From Saccharobesus litoralis (GTDB lineage: Bacteria > Pseudomonadota > Gammaproteobacteria > Enterobacterales > Alteromonadaceae), in the NCBI RefSeq assembly GCF_003063625.1, contig NZ_CP026604.1, positions 1,488,001-1,552,000 on the forward strand: 64,000 bases of DNA, in the 5' to 3' direction. The notes below the pieces were generated by a model. That model did no database searches. It was not told the origin of the DNA and saw nothing but the letters and a program-made list of their open reading frames with translations. Of this stretch, positions 60,001 to 64,000 are shown one piece after another (position 1 is the first letter of the stretch; each line of letters begins with the position of its first letter). The position numbers and the translations under genes were made by a program.

Positions 60001-62382
60001 TTATAAGTTTTGTAAGGCAAATTGTTTTAATTTGTCGGCTTCTTGCTTGCGTAGTGTGTGTAATTTGCACTTGAGCTCGTCGTATCTTTTGTCTTTTTCT
60101 ATTTGTACATAGGCTTGTTTACCACGGCCTTTGGCTTGCATCGTTGCCGAGAAGCCGTAATGGCTTTTAGGCAACTGAAAATCGCCATTAGATTCAATAT
60201 AAAACTCTGGCAATATCCAGTTAGGATCGACGCTAACCACGTCGTTTCGAGCCATAGCGATACCGTCATATCCGGTGATCTGCGCCTGTTGTTTTACACT
60301 TCTTAAAAACACAACCATATCATGTTTGTTGGCTTCGGCTTGTGGCATAGACCAAGAAAAAACTGGGGTTGGTTTGCTAATTTCCTTGTCTAAATAGTCT
60401 AAGCGAGTGCTGATCAAGGTTTTTAGCCAAGGCTTTTTATTGTCGGCTGATGTATCGTTAATTAAGTTTTGAATCAATGCCGCTAAAAAGGCTGGGTAAC
60501 TTTTACCTTTTTCTAAACAAGCTGTTAAAAACTGTTGTCGAGTATCGCTTGATGCGTACCAGTCTGTTTGGCAAAGGTTCACGGCCAGTGGTACAAGCGT
60601 TTTTTTAAAGCAGTTGTCATATTGCCAATCATTTTGCTCGCGGCAAATGGCGTTAACACATAGGCTGATTAACTGCGCTTGCATATCGCTGTCAGGATTG
60701 TTGGTTGCCAAGGTAGTCGATACTTGGAAAATGGCAAAGCTGTTTAATTGTTCAAGCGTTGGTGTGATAAGTGGTGCAATAGCTTGCCAGCCAAAGCAGG
60801 CTATTGAATCTTTGAGTAAGTTTACTATTTCTGCTGCGTGCGATTCACTCGATAGATTGTCTTTAAAACAGTGGCTGACTGTGCGGATTGCGGTTTGGCA
60901 CAATTCAATATTTTTGGTGAAGATAGCGGCTTGAACTAAATTAGTAAAAATAGCCAGATCTTGCTCACCTAAGTTTCGATGCCAATGGTTGTCGCTCTTC
61001 TGCTCGACCAGCCATTGATTGAGTAATTGTTTAAGTGCTAAATCGTAGTGGTTTTGTAACCATGCGTTATTTGCGTGTTGATTTAAGTCTTGTGCCATTA
61101 GCCCTATTTTATGCGCCTGTAAAACTTGACTTTGCGTGCCCGCGTGAGTTGGGTAGGCGGGTAAAATAGCGAGTAAGTATCTTGCGTAGGTTGTTTCTTT
61201 ACTTGGGCCGTAATTGCCCATAAAGCCTTCAATTTCTTCATCGCCTTCGCCCCAGAACATTTCATCTAGCGTATCGATAGTCATTGGCTTGATATCATGG
61301 CTGTTTAAGTCATAGATTTTATCGACACTAAAATCACCCATGGGGATTAATTGGCCTTTTGAGTCAAAACAGAGATCGAAGTCGGGATCACTTTCATCAA
61401 TCTCTTCCCAATTCATATCATCGTCATCATAGCGGTCGCCATAGCCACCATAGCCTTGGCTCGACACTGAATAGGTTAATCGACTAATGATAAAGTCGAG
61501 TTTGTGTTCTAGTGGTAGTTGATTATTAACGGCTAATAGGGCTTTGATTAGTGCTCTGTCTTGACCTTTGGCGGCGGCAAAACCTAGTTCAGATAAAGAT
61601 TGCTCTGTGTATTCGTGTTGTAACAATAATGCGTGTTGTTCATTTTCAAGAGCAGAGAACACTTGCGGCACTAAGCTTTGGGTTTCTGCGAGTAATTCTT
61701 GATGCAGGTTTGCGCTTATTTGTCTCTCATCAGCGGGCTGCACAAGATTGTATACCAGAGCTAAGCGAGCGCCTTGCTCGATTTTTTCAACTTGATGATG
61801 AACGTCAGCATAATGAGCTGCGTAGTAAATATTAAATTCTGAATCTGCTTGTTGCGTACCAAAATCGAAACAAAACTCTTGGTCGGCAAAGCGGCATATG
61901 AGTGCGCCACCTTGATGCCGCGAGGGGAGCTGGACAATTAGCGAGGCAAACATACCTTGCGATTTTTCTGTGTCTTGATGGAACTTAAAGTGCCCGCCTT
62001 CTTTATAAACCAGTAGTTTAAACAGCTCGGCTTTAATTTGAAAATCGATGGCCATTTGGTTGGCGATAGTTTCGGTTAATGCTTGTAATGCAGGTTGCCA
62101 ATTAGGATTTAATAGGTCGATATCTTGAGCTTCAAATTCGATAGAGTTGCGGATTTCACTATCTAATACAGTATCGTAACCTTTACCAAAAGGTGATGGA
62201 TTACCTTGTTGGCAAAGCCATTCAAGATCTTGTTGCACGACAGGTAAGGAAATTTGCCGACCTTTAACTTTTAAGCCAGGTTGGGTTGGTAATTCCGAAC
62301 GCCCGCCAATACAAGGGATCAGTTCAGTGTCGGCAAAATGTTGGAGCGATTGCAGAAAATTATTGATATTGGCAGCTGTCAT
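60001..62382 (-). CDS. Large 2OG-Fe(II) oxygenase domain protein
   Basis: 793 residues. The N-terminal ~215 residues hold a prolyl-4-hydroxylase-like 2OG-Fe(II) oxygenase: KLLVYKEGGHFKFHQD with His135 and Asp137, the distal His195/196 in YADVHHQVEKIEQGARLALV, and Arg206. The remaining ~570 residues are mostly helical with alternating hydrophobic patterns and no motif I can name, perhaps a repeat scaffold. Acidic residues (GDRYDDDDMNWEEIDESDPD) lie near 318. Likely a protein hydroxylase; the target is unknown. Long for this domain, which usually stands at 200-300 residues. Confidence 0.82.
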   Translation of the reverse strand: MTAANINNFLQSLQHFADTELIPCIGGRSELPTQPGLKVKGRQISLPVVQQDLEWLCQQGNPSPFGKGYDTVLDSEIRNSIEFEAQDIDLLNPNWQPALQALTETIANQMAIDFQIKAELFKLLVYKEGGHFKFHQDTEKSQGMFASLIVQLPSRHQGGALICRFADQEFCFDFGTQQADSEFNIYYAAHYADVHHQVEKIEQGARLALVYNLVQPADERQISANLHQELLAETQSLVPQVFSALENEQHALLLQHEYTEQSLSELGFAAAKGQDRALIKALLAVNNQLPLEHKLDFIISRLTYSVSSQGYGGYGDRYDDDDMNWEEIDESDPDFDLCFDSKGQLIPMGDFSVDKIYDLNSHDIKPMTIDTLDEMFWGEGDEEIEGFMGNYGPSKETTYARYLLAILPAYPTHAGTQSQVLQAHKIGLMAQDLNQHANNAWLQNHYDLALKQLLNQWLVEQKSDNHWHRNLGEQDLAIFTNLVQAAIFTKNIELCQTAIRTVSHCFKDNLSSESHAAEIVNLLKDSIACFGWQAIAPLITPTLEQLNSFAIFQVSTTLATNNPDSDMQAQLISLCVNAICREQNDWQYDNCFKKTLVPLAVNLCQTDWYASSDTRQQFLTACLEKGKSYPAFLAALIQNLINDTSADNKKPWLKTLISTRLDYLDKEISKPTPVFSWSMPQAEANKHDMVVFLRSVKQQAQITGYDGIAMARNDVVSVDPNWILPEFYIESNGDFQLPKSHYGFSATMQAKGRGKQAYVQIEKDKRYDELKCKLHTLRKQEADKLKQFALQNL

Positions 62383-62813
62383 TGTTTACCTATTAATTTA
62401 TTGTTACTAAGTAAGCTTGTTTATTAATGTTGTGGCAGACGAACAAGAAACTCGTCTATTTTCAATCAAAGAAATGATCAGCTGAAAACTTAACGTTCGC
62501 TGAAAAACCAAACCAATGTAGGTCGAAATTTATTTCGACAATAGCAGCGAAGCTGCAAAAAATAGGGTTTTCGGTAGCCACTTTGCCGTAGGTTTTGAGC
62601 CTTTGTTGGGTCACCAAAAGTAGGCGCTTTAAGCGAGACTCGACAAAACGATTTTCAACTAATCAAAATTTAATTGAAACAGCACTGGTTTCAGCAAGCA
62701 TTATACCGCCCTGTTTTGTACTTATCTCAGCACTTATCTCAATATTAGAGAAAGGGCGGCATTAAATGTTTATCGGTTTTTTACTTAACCAGCGCGTTTT
62801 TATTGCGTCATTT
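62383..62813. other. Intergenic region with inverted copy of a 48-kb repeat
   Basis: 431 bases. The hairpin GTCGAAATTTATTTCGAC is at 62522-62539, then AATAGCAGCGAAGCTGC, and CACCAAAAGTAGGCGC near 62617. These match the reverse complement of the blocks at 48265-48300 and 48405-48439. No gene seen. Confidence 0.65.
62520..62650 (-). repeat. Inverted copy of the 48.3-48.4 kb repeat block
   Basis: The two ends (GTAGGTCGAAATTTATTTCG and CACCAAAAGTAGGCGC) are near-identical to the complement of 48422-48445 and 48283-48300, but the middle differs, so it is a mosaic. Confidence 0.75.
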
Positions 62814-64000
62814 TTAATAAGAACTACGACGAGATTGATGTAATTTTTTATAGCTATCAATTAAACGTAAATGGCGATCTAACCCTTCCAATTGCATCGA
62901 GGTTGGGGTTAAGCCGTAAAATTTAACACTACCGTCGACAGAACCTACTACAGCTTGCATGACTTCTTCAGTGAACATGCGAGTAAAGTTATTGATAAAG
63001 TCGTCTAATTCTAGCTCGTCATCCAGTACCACTTCGAGTACGGCATTGACGGCTTGGTAGAATAAGTTGCGTTGGACGGTGTTGTCGTTGTATTGCAAAA
63101 ATTCCCCAACTAATTCAATAGCTTGTTCTAGCTCGCCTAGGGCAAGGTAAATGAGTATTTTCAGCTCGAGTATGGTTAATTGTCCCCATACCGTGTTTTC
63201 ATCAAACTCAATGCCGATCAAGGTGATAATGTCGATATAGTTATCAAGTTGGCTTTCTTCTAAGCGCTCGACCAGTGCAACTAATTGCTCATCGGACAGT
63301 TTATGAATATTTAAAACGTCTTCGCGGTACAGCAAGGCTTTATTGGTGTTGTCCCAAATTAAATCTTCAACTGGGTAAACTTCGGAATAACCCGGTACAA
63401 TAATGCGACAGGCGCTGGCTCCGAATTGCTCCATATTGAGTACGTAAGCTTCTTTACCTAAGTCGGCTAAAATAGCAAATAAGGTTGCGCATTCTTGCTC
63501 GTTACTGCCTGAAAAATCCCAGTCGACAAATTCATACTCGGCCTTGCTGCTGAAGAAGCGCCATGAAATAACCCCAGTAGAGTCAACAAAGTGCTCAACA
63601 AAGTTTTCTGGCTCTGTTACCGCCATGCTGTTAAAGGTTGGTTTGGGCACATCATTCAAGCCTTCAAAACTGCGGCCTTGCAACAATTCGGTTAAGCTGC
63701 GCTCAATGGCCACTTCCATACTGGGATGAGCACCGAACGAGGCAAATACGCCACCGGTTTTTGGGTTCATTAAGGTTACGCACATAACAGGGAATTGCCC
63801 GCCTAATGAGGCGTCTTTTACCAAGATAGGAAAGCCTTGTTTTTCAAGCCCTTCAATACCGGCTACTATATGAGGATATTGGGCGAGCACGTCTTGCGGT
63901 ACATCGGGCAACACAATTTCTTGTTCGATAATTTCGCGTTTAACTGCGCGCTCAAAAATCTCTGACAAACATTGTACTTGGGCTTCGTAAATATTATTGC
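62814..64000 (-). CDS. ycaO: YcaO-type protein, partial (C-terminal part; start beyond window)
   Basis: The visible 395 residues run in frame through the window edge (the first ten codons after the edge give NNIYEAQVQC). They match E. coli YcaO closely: LSEIFERAVKR, GFPILVKDASLGGQFPVMCV, LTELLQGRSFEGLND, IIVPGYSEVYPVEDLIWDNT and KFYGLTPTSMQLEGLDRHLR at the C-terminus. YcaO enzymes use ATP to activate amide backbones; E. coli YcaO works with RimO in beta-methylthiolation of ribosomal protein S12. The ATP-binding N-terminal part is probably mostly outside the window. Downstream is repeat DNA. Confidence 0.96.
   Translation of the reverse strand, partial: NNIYEAQVQCLSEIFERAVKREIIEQEIVLPDVPQDVLAQYPHIVAGIEGLEKQGFPILVKDASLGGQFPVMCVTLMNPKTGGVFASFGAHPSMEVAIERSLTELLQGRSFEGLNDVPKPTFNSMAVTEPENFVEHFVDSTGVISWRFFSSKAEYEFVDWDFSGSNEQECATLFAILADLGKEAYVLNMEQFGASACRIIVPGYSEVYPVEDLIWDNTNKALLYREDVLNIHKLSDEQLVALVERLEESQLDNYIDIITLIGIEFDENTVWGQLTILELKILIYLALGELEQAIELVGEFLQYNDNTVQRNLFYQAVNAVLEVVLDDELELDDFINNFTRMFTEEVMQAVVGSVDGSVKFYGLTPTSMQLEGLDRHLRLIDSYKKLHQSRRSSY

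Noticed and set aside
1-64000. tRNA, rRNA or prophage genes
   Set aside because: No cloverleaf with a T-arm, no rRNA-like stretch and no phage structural or integrase genes were recognised, though short RNAs cannot be ruled out by eye.

Overview
The window looks like a chromosomal segment of a marine gammaproteobacterium of the Alteromonadales. RecA, RecBCD, SoxR, PncC and YcaO are all gammaproteobacterial in type, base composition is moderately AT-rich, and the intergenic regions carry hairpin repeats. The carbohydrate-linked gene set (altronate dehydratase, DUF6807, ThuA-like, SMP-30-like and cytochrome-linked propeller proteins) suggests an algal-polysaccharide user such as a Catenovulum-like species. 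The genus is an inference, not a proof. No rRNA, tRNA, CRISPR array, prophage or intact insertion sequence was seen.

Layout. 1-1.6 kb: end of a uronate operon (uxaA). 1.66-3.2 kb: divergent soxR and a SoxR-box promoter driving a VOC protein and a flavodoxin-fold reductase. 3.2-8.1 kb: a RelA/SpoT-domain protein, an ABC exporter and an M4-like lipoprotein peptidase. 8.4-14.7 kb: SNF2 helicase, pncC, and recA with a LexA box and a strong terminator. 14.7-16.8 kb: AT-rich, probably acquired DNA with an attC-like site, a small zinc-ribbon gene and an HNH nuclease. 16.8-26.3 kb: recC-recB-recD in one operon with 1-nt overlaps. 26.4-33.4 kb: DUF6807, ThuA, AraC, a fused cytochrome/propeller protein and an SMP-30-like lipoprotein. 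33.6-35.7 kb: DMT transporter and a cytochrome b562/b561 pair. 35.7-38.6 and 43.7-46.6 kb: two paralogous propeller plus cytochrome c operons. Between them lie a second DMT transporter, a GST/tautomerase/NTF2-like operon with its LysR regulator, a GNAT protein and a DUF2986 protein. 46.8-51.6 kb: NHL propeller, phytanoyl-CoA dioxygenase-like enzyme, a solute-binding-like lipoprotein and IclR. 51.9-58.3 kb: lipoprotein, a di-haem peroxidase/hybrid kinase operon, GntR, and a stand-alone ExoP-type carbohydrate-binding domain. 58.9-64 kb: repeat-flanked small gene, 2OG-Fe(II) oxygenase and ycaO (cut by the window edge).

How genes work together. RecBCD, RecA and LexA control form the recombination core. 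The 26-50 kb region reads as a periplasmic oxidation and carbohydrate-handling island. It holds three versions of the same cytochrome c plus beta-propeller module (one fused, two split), with ThuA, DUF6807, SMP-30, NHL and 2OG-oxygenase companions and several local regulators (AraC, LysR, IclR, GntR). This gene mix is familiar from Planctomycetes/Verrucomicrobia and Bacteroidetes and is the best candidate here for an undescribed pathway. Its substrate cannot be read from the sequence.

A second notable feature is a dispersed family of intergenic elements made of two adjacent hairpins. The loops are nearly constant (TCCN/NGGA and TTTA) while the stem sequences vary but stay base-paired.
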